From Hoeflea prorocentri (GTDB taxonomy: Bacteria; Pseudomonadota; Alphaproteobacteria; Rhizobiales; Rhizobiaceae): a stretch of 64,000 bases of DNA. The translations under genes and the position numbers were made by a program. How positions within the stretch are numbered: the first letter of the stretch is position 1; every line of letters starts with the position of its first letter. Positions 32,736-40,913 of this stretch are shown here, piece by piece. The stretch is from NCBI RefSeq assembly GCF_027944115.1, contig NZ_JAPJZI010000001.1, positions 3,906,001 through 3,970,000 of the forward strand. The letters are read 5' to 3'. The notes beneath the pieces were generated by a model, which made no database searches, was not told where the DNA came from, and saw only the letters and a program-made list of their open reading frames with translations.

Positions 32736-32763
32736 CTTGCGAAATCATTTTTACACCCCATAT
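32736..32763 (+). promoter_or_regulatory. candidate heat-shock (RpoH) promoter
   Basis: CTTGCGA at 32736-32742 and CCCCATAT at 32756-32763, with a 13-base spacer, match the heat-shock sigma consensus (CTTGAAA, 11-16 bases, CCCCATNT). It lies 70 bases upstream of the small heat shock gene. Confidence 0.7.
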
Positions 32764-32801
32764 AGACGTAAAGACGGGCGCTGTAGTCAGGCCCGCCAAC
32801 A

Positions 32802-32825
32802 TGTCGCTTGAAACCAAGGACAGGA
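32802..32825 (+). promoter_or_regulatory. leader hairpin at the hsp20 ribosome binding site, possible RNA thermometer
   Basis: TGTC-G-CTTG (32802-32810) pairs with CAAGGACA (32815-32822), with one bulged G and a 4-base loop. It reaches the first base of the AGGA ribosome binding site. Rhizobial heat shock genes often carry ROSE-type thermometers with a bulged G opposite the ribosome binding site; the primary sequence here differs, so this is tentative. Confidence 0.35.
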
Positions 32826-32832
32826 TGGAAAA

Positions 32833-33258
32833 ATGTCGCGTATGACACCTTTTTCGAGCCCGCTTCTGCTCGGCTTCGATACCATGGAAAAGACGCTGGA
32901 GCGCATTGCCAAAGGCAGCGACGGTTATCCTCCCTATAACATCGAGAGACTGCCTGCTCGCGATTCGCAAGGGGAGACCCTTCGCATCACCTTGGCTGTC
33001 GCCGGATTTTCGCAGGATGATCTGGACGTCACCGTTCAGGAAAACCAGCTCATTATCCGCGGACGCCAGGTTGATACGGAAGATCGTGAGTACCTTCATC
33101 GCGGCATCGCCGCGCGCCAGTTCCAGCGTGCCTTCATGCTGGCCGACGGTATGCGCGTGCTGACGGCCGACCTCAAGAACGGGCTGCTTGCAATCGATCT
33201 GGTCAAACCTGAACCTGAGCGCGAGACCAAACGGATCAATATTTCGGTCAGGGACTGA
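32833..33258 (+). CDS. small heat shock protein, Hsp20 family
   Basis: A 141-residue alpha-crystallin-domain chaperone of the rhizobial IbpA-like class A. The domain (about 38-128) includes LRITLAVAGFSQDDLDVTVQ, then the hydrophobic groove region GIAARQFQRAF, and the C-terminal tail ETKRINIS. It prevents aggregation of unfolded proteins in the cytoplasm. AGGA lies 7 bases before ATG. An RpoH-type promoter and a possible thermometer hairpin lie upstream; DUF1150 follows in the same direction. Confidence 0.93.
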   Translation: MSRMTPFSSPLLLGFDTMEKTLERIAKGSDGYPPYNIERLPARDSQGETLRITLAVAGFSQDDLDVTVQENQLIIRGRQVDTEDREYLHRGIAARQFQRAFMLADGMRVLTADLKNGLLAIDLVKPEPERETKRINISVRD

Positions 33259-33336
33259 CCCCGGCTTCGCAACCCGTTCCATCCGATGCTGCGCCCATGA
33301 CGGCGCCGGCATCATCCCCGAAAGGAGGACAGGACC

Positions 33337-33591
33337 ATGGGCTTTGAAAGAAAAATTGAAATTACCAAGGACGAGCTGGCGCATCTGGGCGCCGGAGAGG
33401 TCGGATATATCCGCAAGATCAGTTCCGACGAAGTCCAGGAACGGTTTCCGGGTGTTCCGAAAATGGAATCGGGCATCGACCTTTGGGGCCTGTTCAACGC
33501 AGACGGCACGCCGCTGTTTTTGAGCGACGACCCGTCGACCGCGTGGGGCAAGGCCGTGGAAGATGAGATCAACCCGGTCAGCGTCCACTAG
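33337..33591 (+). CDS. DUF1150 family protein
   Basis: An 84-residue protein matching the pattern of DUF1150 proteins that follow small heat shock genes in rhizobia (VGYIRKISSDEV, then GIDLWGLFNADGTPL). The function is unknown. AAGGAGG stands 9 bases before ATG. It probably shares the heat-inducible promoter of the upstream gene, 78 bases away. A terminator follows. Confidence 0.88.
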   Translation: MGFERKIEITKDELAHLGAGEVGYIRKISSDEVQERFPGVPKMESGIDLWGLFNADGTPLFLSDDPSTAWGKAVEDEINPVSVH

Positions 33592-33644
33592 GTCTTTGGA
33601 CATCCGGAGGGCCGATGGCCGTTCCTCATGATGCGACAGACGAC

Positions 33645-33675
33645 AAAACCCGCGAACGGCCGTTCGCGGGTTTTT
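33645..33675. terminator. bidirectional rho-independent terminator
   Basis: AAAACCCGCGAACG and CGTTCGCGGGTTTTT form a long perfect stem around a GC loop, with A and T tracts on each side. It ends both the hsp20-DUF1150 unit and the ptsN unit. Confidence 0.92.
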
Positions 33676-33700
33676 GATTCATATGCGCTGCGTAGCTGAT

Positions 33701-34165
33701 TCAGGCGGCGTTGGAGGCCGGTGAATCAGTCAAAAACGCATAGATAGCCGCGTCGGATTCGGTATCGCGCAGCTTGGTGACAAGTTCCCCGTCACGCAGG
33801 ACGCGCGCAATACGCGACAGCGCCTTCAGATGATCAGCGCCGGCGCCTTCGGGCGCAAGCAAGAGGAAGACGAGATCAACCGGCTGATCGTCCAGAGCCT
33901 CAAAATCAACGGGCTCGGGCAGCCTTGCAAAAACGCCGACAATATCCCGTATTGTGGTCAGCTTTCCGTGCGGAATCGCAATGCCATTGCCCACGCCCGT
34001 TGAGCCGAGCCGCTCGCGCTGCAGGATCACGTCAAATATCTCGCGCTCGGACAGTCCGGTGACCTGCGCCGCCTTTGCCGACAATTCCTGTAGAAGCTGC
34101 TTTTTCGAGTTTACCTTGAGTGCAGGCAGTATTGCGTCCTGTACAATCAAATCCGCAAGTGACAT
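33701..34165 (-). CDS. ptsN: PTS IIA-like nitrogen regulatory protein PtsN
   Basis: A 154-residue EIIA-Ntr domain protein at the end of the nitrogen-related phosphorelay. The phosphorylatable histidine is in GIAIPHGKL, inside a typical fold with FARLPEPVDFEALDDQPVDL. GAGGA lies 8 bases before the ATG at 34165. It is the last gene after hpf and rpoN, the classical rpoN cluster. Confidence 0.94.
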   Translation of the reverse strand: MSLADLIVQDAILPALKVNSKKQLLQELSAKAAQVTGLSEREIFDVILQRERLGSTGVGNGIAIPHGKLTTIRDIVGVFARLPEPVDFEALDDQPVDLVFLLLAPEGAGADHLKALSRIARVLRDGELVTKLRDTESDAAIYAFLTDSPASNAA

Positions 34166-34236
34166 CGCCAGTTCCTCGAGTGTCAAAAGTGTATTTGGCC
34201 AACAGCGCGTGGTGCCGTTGGCGATCTAAGTTGCGT

Positions 34237-34809
34237 CTACGACTTGATATCGGCGGTATCGATCCAGCCGATGTTTCCGTCGTTGCGACGATAAACAACG
34301 TTCACTTCGTTGTTGCCGGCATTACGAAACACAAAAACCGGATTATCGGTCATATCCAGCGCCATGACGGCGCCGGCCACCGTCATGGTCTTAATAATCT
34401 TGGAGGACTCGGCGACAATTGCCGGAGCATAATCCTCCGGAACCTCTTCTTCATCCTGCGGTCCCGAATCCATCACCCGATAGGCAACTTCCGCGCTATT
34501 GGCGTGATTTCCCGCATGATGGTCCTTCAGGCGGCGCTTGTAGCGCCGCAGCCGCTTTTCCACCCGCTCGGCCGCCGCATCGAAGCTGGCCTGAGGCTCC
34601 TGAGCCTGTCCGGTCGCCTGAAGGGAAGCGCCGGTATCGAGATGCACGAGACAGTCGGTTGAAAAACGGGAACCGGACTTCTCGACGGTTACCTGGCCCG
34701 AAAAGCCCCCGTCGAAATATTTGGTTACGGCGTCGCCTATCCGGTCTTCTATTCGCGTACGGAACGTCTCGCCGATTTCCATATGTTTGCCCGATACGCG
34801 TAAGCTCAT
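34237..34809 (-). CDS. hpf: ribosome hibernation promoting factor, long form
   Basis: A 190-residue protein with an N-terminal S30AE domain (1-100; MSLRVSGKHMEIGETFRTRI) and a C-terminal dimerisation domain (about 130-190; PVFVFRNAGNNEVNVVYRR), so it is the long HPF that makes 100S ribosomes. GAGGAAAAAGGG precedes the start. A TTGACA-like box about 165 bases upstream, in the 270-base gap to rpoN, may be its own promoter (weak). Confidence 0.93.
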   Translation of the reverse strand: MSLRVSGKHMEIGETFRTRIEDRIGDAVTKYFDGGFSGQVTVEKSGSRFSTDCLVHLDTGASLQATGQAQEPQASFDAAAERVEKRLRRYKRRLKDHHAGNHANSAEVAYRVMDSGPQDEEEVPEDYAPAIVAESSKIIKTMTVAGAVMALDMTDNPVFVFRNAGNNEVNVVYRRNDGNIGWIDTADIKS

Positions 34810-35080
34810 TTTACAACCCTTTTTCCTCGATGTTGCCGCAGTCTATGCGAGTCTGTCACGCCATCCAAGCCGAACGGCGTTCAAATTGATGCTCCGGGGA
34901 CGCGGCTGTGCAAAACGTCTATGCCCGTTTCACGCGCATATTTGGCTCTTCCGGCCAGTAGACGCGCGGGCTTTAAGGCCAGTTGCAGCGATTGTCAATG
35001 CACCGGAAATCATCAATCGTAACCGTTTTCGGCCCTGTTCGCCCTAAGGGACTGAAATATAGAAGCTTCGTGGCTTTCGG

Positions 35081-36625
35081 CTAGAGGCCGGCTCTGGCCA
35101 GTGCCCGTTTCTCACGCCGCCGTTGCACGGATGACGCAATGTTCATGCCTTCCCTGTATTTCGCCACCGTGCGGCGGGCAATATCAATGCCCTCCTTTTG
35201 AAGAAGGCCGACGATGACGTCATCGGACAGCACTTTCTCGGCCGTCTCACCGTCGATCAGCCCACGGATCCGGTGGCGCACGGCCTCCGAGGAGTGGCTA
35301 TCACCCTCGTTTGACGCCGCAATGGCGGCGGTGAAGAAAAATTTGAGTTCATAAAGTCCACGGGGCGTCGATATGTATTTGTTCGATGTCACGCGGCTGA
35401 CCGTCGATTCATGCATGCCGATTTCATCGGCGACGGATTTGAGCGTCATCGGCCGCAGATGCTGGACCCCGCGGGACAAAAACTCGGTTTGCCGCCGGAC
35501 AATCTCACCCGCCACCTTCATGATCGTGCGGGCGCGCTGATCGAGGCTCCTTGTCAGCCAGTTTGCGTTTTTGAGACATTCATTGAGATATTCGCGGTCG
35601 CCGGCGCTTTGACCGGGGGCCGAGGACACCTGGGAATAGTAGCTGCGATTGACAAGGACACGCGGCAGCGTCTCAGCGTTCAGTTCCACCGACCAGTCAC
35701 CGCCGGAAGCGGGCCGGACAATGACATCGGCGACGACGGCCTGCACATGCGCCGTATCGAACCGGTTGCCGGGCTTGGGATCGAGAGCCTTGATTTCGGC
35801 AAGCATATCCAGCAGATCCGCCTCGTCCACGCCGCACATTTTACGTAGCGTCTTGAAGTCCCGGCGAGCCAGAAGATCGAGATTGCCGACCAGTACGTCC
35901 ATGGCGGGATCAAGACGGTTCTTCCGGCGCAGCTGATTGGCCAGGCACTCCGATAAAGAACGGGCAAAAAGGCCTGCCGGATCAAAACCCTGCAGGGCAA
36001 TCAGCACCTTTTCCACCGTCACGGCATCGACATTGAGCTGTTCGGCGGTCTGCGCCGGGTCAAAGTCGAGATAGCCGGCCGCATCCAGATGATCTGCAAT
36101 ATGAGCGGCAATCAGGCGTTCTTTGGAGCCGGGAAAAGTGTAGATGATCTGCTCGTTGACGTGGTCCCGGAGCGTCTGCGGCCGCGCCGAATACCCGTCA
36201 ATGTCCTGCATGGCGTCGGTTGACGGCGTCGAAGCACCGGGCATTGATTTCCAATGCGCCGCAAGTTCCGGCGCATCGGGCGATACAGGGCCGCTGTCCT
36301 CGGGAAAGATATCTTCCTGGGCGGCGTCGAGACGGGCGGATATAGTGTCACCATCCTGATCGAGCTCCTGGCGAAACCAGTCACCCTCCATATCCGGTGC
36401 CGGCTCGTCCGCCGGGCCTTCTGTTTGTCGTTCGGATTGCCCCGGACCATCCGCCAGGCCGGCATCGCCCGCTTTCTCAAGGAGCGGGTTCTTTTCAAGT
36501 TCACGTTCTATGTACTGCTCGAGTTCGGCGTGCGTCAGCTGCAGCAGCCGTATCGACTGCATCAGTTGCGGCGTCATTACCAGCGACTGGCTTTGCCGGG
36601 TCTGCAGCGTTGCAGAGAGCGCCAT
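35081..36625 (-). CDS. rpoN: RNA polymerase sigma-54 factor
   Basis: A 514-residue sigma factor for nitrogen and other activator-dependent promoters. Region I is glutamine/leucine-rich (SLVMTPQLMQSIRLLQLTHA), region II is acidic (about 50-140), then the core-binding domain and a helix-turn-helix (near 385: LKSVADEIGMHESTVSRVTS). The RpoN box is ARRTVAKYREGM near 485. It stands between lptB and hpf as in many proteobacteria. A possible -24/-12 motif lies just upstream. Confidence 0.96.
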   Translation of the reverse strand: MALSATLQTRQSQSLVMTPQLMQSIRLLQLTHAELEQYIERELEKNPLLEKAGDAGLADGPGQSERQTEGPADEPAPDMEGDWFRQELDQDGDTISARLDAAQEDIFPEDSGPVSPDAPELAAHWKSMPGASTPSTDAMQDIDGYSARPQTLRDHVNEQIIYTFPGSKERLIAAHIADHLDAAGYLDFDPAQTAEQLNVDAVTVEKVLIALQGFDPAGLFARSLSECLANQLRRKNRLDPAMDVLVGNLDLLARRDFKTLRKMCGVDEADLLDMLAEIKALDPKPGNRFDTAHVQAVVADVIVRPASGGDWSVELNAETLPRVLVNRSYYSQVSSAPGQSAGDREYLNECLKNANWLTRSLDQRARTIMKVAGEIVRRQTEFLSRGVQHLRPMTLKSVADEIGMHESTVSRVTSNKYISTPRGLYELKFFFTAAIAASNEGDSHSSEAVRHRIRGLIDGETAEKVLSDDVIVGLLQKEGIDIARRTVAKYREGMNIASSVQRRREKRALARAGL

Positions 36626-36670
36626 AAAACCGAAAACCCCTACTCATACATTTCCGGCCGGAACAGGATC

Positions 36671-36686
36671 GGCAAGAACTGGCCCA
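36671..36686 (-). promoter_or_regulatory. candidate sigma-54 promoter of rpoN
   Basis: On the minus strand TGGGCCAGTTCTTGCC carries GG and GC exactly 10 bases apart, the -24/-12 signature, but only partly matches the TGGCACG half. It lies about 46 bases upstream of the rpoN start. It could mediate autoregulation, known for rpoN in rhizobia. Confidence 0.35.
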
Positions 36687-36747
36687 AAAATTGCTTTTTG
36701 GCGGCAAATGTCAAGTTTGTTGTGAAGCGGGACCGGCTCAGGCGGCT

Positions 36748-37563
36748 CTAAAGCTGAAACTCTTCGCCCAGATAAAGCCTTCTGACATCGGCATTTGCGA
36801 CGATTTCATCAGGCCGGCCATGGGTCAAAACCTTACCCATGTGAATAATATAGGCGCGATCGATGAGTTTCAGAGTTTCGCGTACATTGTGGTCGGTTAT
36901 GAGCACGCCGATGCCGCGCTGCGTCAAATGACGCACCAGTGCCTGAATATCGGAGACGGCGATGGGATCGACGCCTGCGAAAGGCTCATCGAGGAGCATG
37001 AAGGTCGGATCGGACGCCAGGGCGCGGGCGATCTCAAGACGCCGCCGCTCACCGCCCGACAGCGAGATTGACGGCGCCTTGCGCAGATGGGTAATGCCGA
37101 ACTCCTCCAGGAGTTCGTCCAGTTTCCTCTCACGCTCTGCCTTGTTCGATTCCACGACCTCGAGCACGGCGCGAATATTGGCTTCGACGCTCAGACCACG
37201 AAAGATCGATGCTTCCTGGGGCAGATAGCCGACACCCAGACGGGCGCGGCGATACATCGGCAAATGCGTCACGTCATTGCCATCAATGAGGATCGTGCCC
37301 TCATCGACCGGAACGAGACCGGTGATCATGTAGAAACAGGTCGTCTTACCGGCGCCGTTCGGACCCAGCAGCCCGACCGCCTCACCCCTGCGCAGTCCAA
37401 GAGAGACACCGTTAACCACGCGACGCGATTTGTACGTCTTGGTCAGATTACGGGCGACAAGCGTACCGTCATAGCGATCGCTCTCCACCTCGTCTTGCGC
37501 ACTCATCTGCCCTTTACCGGTTGATGCGCCATTGCCGGAATCGCCGGATTTTCCTCTGAACAT
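36748..37563 (-). CDS. lptB: LPS export ABC transporter ATP-binding protein
   Basis: An ATPase of about 271 residues that powers lipopolysaccharide transport with LptFG. Walker A is GPNGAGKTTCFY, the signature is LSGGERRRLEIARAL and Walker B is FMLLDEPFAGVDP. The domain starts near residue 30. The N-terminal extension is variable, and starts at 37563 or 37506 are both possible (neither has a strong ribosome binding site). It is downstream of lptA. Confidence 0.93.
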   Translation of the reverse strand: MFRGKSGDSGNGASTGKGQMSAQDEVESDRYDGTLVARNLTKTYKSRRVVNGVSLGLRRGEAVGLLGPNGAGKTTCFYMITGLVPVDEGTILIDGNDVTHLPMYRRARLGVGYLPQEASIFRGLSVEANIRAVLEVVESNKAERERKLDELLEEFGITHLRKAPSISLSGGERRRLEIARALASDPTFMLLDEPFAGVDPIAVSDIQALVRHLTQRGIGVLITDHNVRETLKLIDRAYIIHMGKVLTHGRPDEIVANADVRRLYLGEEFQL

Positions 37564-37634
37564 CGCCGAAATATACGTCAAAGCCGTCTCAATCAAAGGC
37601 TGCGGTGGGAGTTTTACGCATGAAATGCGCGCTT

Positions 37635-38195
37635 TTACTGATCCCGATTTCTGGATTTGGGATCAAGCTGAATGCGAACACGCCGGCCGCAGCTTTCGAG
37701 CTTTGCTTCACCTGATTTCATGAAGACCACCAGTTTGCAGCCTATGAAAACATTATCTCCCTCAGAAAGAACGACACGCTCTCCCGTCAACTCAACAATC
37801 TCGGTCTTCATGTTGAAGGTGCCGCTATCGGCGGTCGCCTCCTGATTTTCAGAGCGTATGTAAACCTTGCCGCCGACATCGATGCGGTCGATGCTGGAGG
37901 TTCCGGTGGTCGGAGAGCCGCCATCCTTGGCGTAGTGGACCGTCATCTTGCCGGCCTGCATCATGGTCTTGCCCTGAACGACCTTTACGTTTCCGGTAAA
38001 GGTGGCCGTGCCCTTTTCGTCCTGAACCTTCAGCTCGTCGCTTTCGATCTGGATGGGCTGATCGCCGGACAGTGCCAGACCTTCCAGCCGGCTCTGTGTT
38101 GCATCCTGCGCCTTCGCGGTTCCTGCCAGGGCCACAACACTGACAAGCGCAGCGCAAAAAATATGGGGCAAAGCAGCCCGGAAGTTGGGGAACAT
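37635..38195 (-). CDS. lptA: LPS transport periplasmic protein LptA
   Basis: A 186-residue protein with an N-terminal signal peptide (about 1-30, ending AKAQ), then an OstA/LptA beta-jellyroll domain (IQIESDELKVQDEKGTATFT) that forms the periplasmic LPS bridge. The start at MFPNFRAAL has GAAGGA 8 bases upstream; longer in-frame starts (38216, 38237) would overlap or touch lptC. The C-terminal basic tail is unremarkable. Confidence 0.88.
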   Translation of the reverse strand: MFPNFRAALPHIFCAALVSVVALAGTAKAQDATQSRLEGLALSGDQPIQIESDELKVQDEKGTATFTGNVKVVQGKTMMQAGKMTVHYAKDGGSPTTGTSSIDRIDVGGKVYIRSENQEATADSGTFNMKTEIVELTGERVVLSEGDNVFIGCKLVVFMKSGEAKLESCGRRVRIQLDPKSRNRDQ

Positions 38196-38223
38196 TAGGG
38201 CCGTCCTTCGCCACATGCGTAAA

Positions 38224-38913
38224 TCAGTTGATGTCATTGCTCGATTCTGGGGCGTTTGCTTCCGAGGCTGGCTTTACCGCGCCGGGTTTTATCGTCAGAT
38301 GCACACCGTTGCCAAAGGTGACCGTCGCGCCCTTCTCCTCGACCATAACCGACTGGGCAATAAGTGTCGCCTTGTCGGTGGAGATTTCAACCCGTTGATC
38401 GGATGTCAGACTGTCCGACTTGATATCGATGTGAGCAGAGCTCAGCTTCGCGGTCATGCCGGATTCAGTTGTTACGGAAAACGGCTGGTCAAAGGTCAGC
38501 AACTCACCGTCACGGTCAAATATCCCGCTCAACGCGCTGAGAACGGCAACCTCGGAATCGCCGAACGGGAAATCGGCAACAATATCCTCAAGCCTTATGA
38601 GGGATGGCGTCGAAATATCCTGAACCGCCCGGTTCGCGGCAACCGAATAGCTCTGATCGTCACCAACCTGACCGGTCATCACCGGATTGCTCATGACTAT
38701 TTTTCCGTCAGAAAACGCTGCGTGATCGACGGATGCACCCTCCGGAAGGGCGCGCGATATCATCGTCGAGCCCACAAAGGCCGCCACCGCGAGCGCCGTT
38801 GCCACAGGAAAGACGACCTTGAGCGTACGGACCCGTCTTGAGTGACGCATGGCGGCGGCATAGCTGTTTGCCGCCCGAACACGCCGATCCGCAATTGCTG
38901 TTGCTTTGCTCAT
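38224..38913 (-). CDS. lptC: LPS export system protein LptC
   Basis: A 229-residue bitopic inner-membrane protein. One helix (about 35-55: VVFPVATALAVAAFVGSTMI) is followed by a periplasmic LptC/YrbK domain (80-210) that passes LPS from LptBFG to LptA. The C-terminal SEANAPESSNDIN tail is disordered. It is the first gene of lptC-lptA-lptB-rpoN. rnd and kpsF, often upstream in related genomes, are absent here; the divergent sppA begins 245 bases away. Confidence 0.88.
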   Translation of the reverse strand: MSKATAIADRRVRAANSYAAAMRHSRRVRTLKVVFPVATALAVAAFVGSTMISRALPEGASVDHAAFSDGKIVMSNPVMTGQVGDDQSYSVAANRAVQDISTPSLIRLEDIVADFPFGDSEVAVLSALSGIFDRDGELLTFDQPFSVTTESGMTAKLSSAHIDIKSDSLTSDQRVEISTDKATLIAQSVMVEEKGATVTFGNGVHLTIKPGAVKPASEANAPESSNDIN

Positions 38914-39158
38914 AAAACCCCAAAGTCCCCCGGCTCAAGAGCCGGTCAACGGTGCTCAACAGTGCCCAACTCAGCGCCGGGCAGAACTTAACATATGGTG
39001 CCGAGCGGTTACAGACCCAATGTGGTGTTAATGTGCACCGCAGCGATTAAAATTACGTTTTCTATCAATTTGCAATTTCTTGTTACGAGGACGGGCATCA
39101 ATCTGCTATCTCAATGTTTAAGAATCAGCCCATCAAAGCACGCAAACGGGACTTTGCA
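38914..39158. other. spacer between divergent lptC and sppA
   Basis: 245 bases with relatively AT-rich sequence in the right half (39040-39110), presumably carrying promoters for both directions. I see no clear hairpin or operator. Confidence 0.4.
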
Positions 39159-40127
39159 ATGGATCACTCTGGTATAGCCGACCGTCGCAGGCTGCGGCGA
39201 AAACTGACGTTCTGGCGTATCTTCGCCTTCGTCGCCGTCATTGCCGGCATTACTGCCCTGGTGATGACTGGAAGCACGTCTGATCCGATCGGCGGCAAAT
39301 CAGCAGACCATGTGGCCCGGATAACCGTGTCAGGGATGATCCTTGACGACAACGAACTGCTGGAGCGGTTTGAAACGGTCCGCAAGAGCGAGCGTGCAAA
39401 GGCGCTGATCATCCGCCTGGAATCGCCGGGCGGCTCGTCCTTTGGCGGCGAAGCGATGTATCGCGCCGTTCGCGCGATCGCCAGGGAAAAACCCGTCGTC
39501 GCGGAAGTCCGCACGCTTGCGGCATCGGCGGCCTACATGGTTGCCTGCGGAAGCGACCACATCGTCGCCGGCGATACGTCCATTGTCGGTTCGATCGGCG
39601 TGCTGTTCCAATACGCCCAGGTCGGAGACCTGCTTGAAAAGGTCGGTGTCTCTATTGACGAGATCAAATCAACTCCGCTGAAGGCGGAACCGTCGCCGTT
39701 TCACGAGGCGAGCGAGGAGGCCAGGGCGATGATCCGCTCGATGGTGAACGATTCCTATAACTGGTTCGTCGATATCGTCGCCGACTGCCGCGGCCTGACA
39801 CGCGCGCAAGCGTTGAAACTGGCCGATGGCAGTGTCTTTACCGGACGCCAGGCCGCCAACAACGGACTTGTCGACGTTATCGGAGGCGAAGCTGAAATCC
39901 GGAGCTATCTGAGCGACAAGGGCGTTTCCGATTCGCTCAAGATCGTCGAGTGGGAGAGGCGCAAATCACGTGGCGAATTGCTGTTCGGCAGCGCGCTTGT
40001 CAGACTGCTTGCCGTCCTGCAAGGCGATGCGATTCCTTTTGCAGACCGGTTTCAGGACCTCATTGATCGCAAGTTGTTCCTTGACGGCCTTGTTTCTGTT
40101 TGGCAATTTGGCTCCACAGAACAATAG
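39159..40127 (+). CDS. sppA: signal peptide peptidase SppA, short form (S49 family)
   Basis: A 322-residue membrane-bound serine protease that degrades cleaved signal peptides. A helix near residues 20-40 anchors it. The S49 core has [12 protein letters not shown] (oxyanion region), then [13 protein letters not shown] with the nucleophile serine, and [11 protein letters not shown]. The start at MDHSGIAD is favoured; an ATG 15 codons upstream has no ribosome binding site. ihfB follows 20 bases downstream. Confidence 0.9.
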   Translation: MDHSGIADRRRLRRKLTFWRIFAFVAVIAGITALVMTGSTSDPIGGKSADHVARITVSGMILDDNELLERFETVRKSERAKALIIRLESPGGSSFGGEAMYRAVRAIAREKPVVAEVRTLAASAAYMVACGSDHIVAGDTSIVGSIGVLFQYAQVGDLLEKVGVSIDEIKSTPLKAEPSPFHEASEEARAMIRSMVNDSYNWFVDIVADCRGLTRAQALKLADGSVFTGRQAANNGLVDVIGGEAEIRSYLSDKGVSDSLKIVEWERRKSRGELLFGSALVRLLAVLQGDAIPFADRFQDLIDRKLFLDGLVSVWQFGSTEQ

Positions 40128-40147
40128 CACGGATGAGGGGAACAGCC

Positions 40148-40432
40148 GTGATCAAGTCGGAACTAGTGCATATCATTGCCGCCCGGAACCCGCATCTGTA
40201 CCACCGAGACGTGGAAAACATCGTCAATGCCATACTTGACGAGATCACCGATGCGCTGGCGGACGGAAACAGGGTGGAATTGCGTGGGTTCGGTGCCTTT
40301 TCGGTAAAGAACCGGCCGTCCCGGTCTGGACGCAACCCCCGAACCGGTGAATCCGTCTTTGTCGAGGAAAAATGGGTTCCGTTTTTCAAGACCGGCAAGG
40401 AACTGCGCGAGCGGCTCAATCCGGACGGCTGA
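40148..40432 (+). CDS. ihfB: integration host factor subunit beta
   Basis: A 94-residue DNA-bending protein of the HU/IHF family. [20 protein letters not shown] opens it, and [21 protein letters not shown] is the DNA-intercalating beta-arm region. It forms IHF with IhfA for DNA compaction and sigma-54 promoter loops, which fits with rpoN nearby. The start is GTG with GAGGGG upstream. Confidence 0.93.
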   Translation: MIKSELVHIIAARNPHLYHRDVENIVNAILDEITDALADGNRVELRGFGAFSVKNRPSRSGRNPRTGESVFVEEKWVPFFKTGKELRERLNPDG

Positions 40433-40568
40433 CAGCCGCTGCGGCCTCTTGATGCAGCCGCCCCGGAAGACCATCTAAATCTGGCGCAATTTTCCATGCG
40501 GTGTTAAGGCATGAACAATGCCAATTTGCCCGCAGGCTGCAAGGCCGGGTTTCCGGGGTTCAGATGTG

Positions 40569-40907
40569 ATGACCAGAAAACTGATCAACGTTCTTATTCT
40601 CGTTCCGATTGCCATCGTTCTTATCGTCTTGTCGGTGGCGAACAGAAATATCGTGACCCTGGCCCTCAACCCGTTCGATCCGGGCGACAGCGTGCTCTCG
40701 GTCAGTGCGCCGTTCTTCGTATTCCTTTTTCTTGCCGTGATGATCGGCATGGTGATCGGATCGCTGGCAACGTGGTTCAAACAGGGCAAATACCGCAAGA
40801 AAGCCCGGGTCGAAGCCCGCGAGGCCGTGCGCTGGCACACCGAAGCGGACCGGCAACGTGAGCGGGCCGAGGCCGTTTCCGACGGCAAGTCACTGACCTC
40901 AGCGTAG
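40569..40907 (+). CDS. LapA-domain membrane protein
   Basis: A 112-residue protein with two hydrophobic helices (about 7-25 and 40-64) and a charged, coiled-coil-like cytoplasmic tail rich in Arg/Glu/Ala. This is the LapA (lipopolysaccharide assembly protein A) domain pattern, and the gene lies next to ihfB as in many proteobacteria. The function is probably envelope-related. An alternative GTG lies immediately before the ATG. Confidence 0.82.
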   Translation: MTRKLINVLILVPIAIVLIVLSVANRNIVTLALNPFDPGDSVLSVSAPFFVFLFLAVMIGMVIGSLATWFKQGKYRKKARVEAREAVRWHTEADRQRERAEAVSDGKSLTSA

Positions 40908-40913
40908 AGCGCA

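Noticed and set aside
32764-32832. A classical ROSE element before hsp20
   Set aside because: The hairpin and bulged G are suggestive, but the conserved ROSE bases near the ribosome binding site are not present, so it is listed only as a possible variant.
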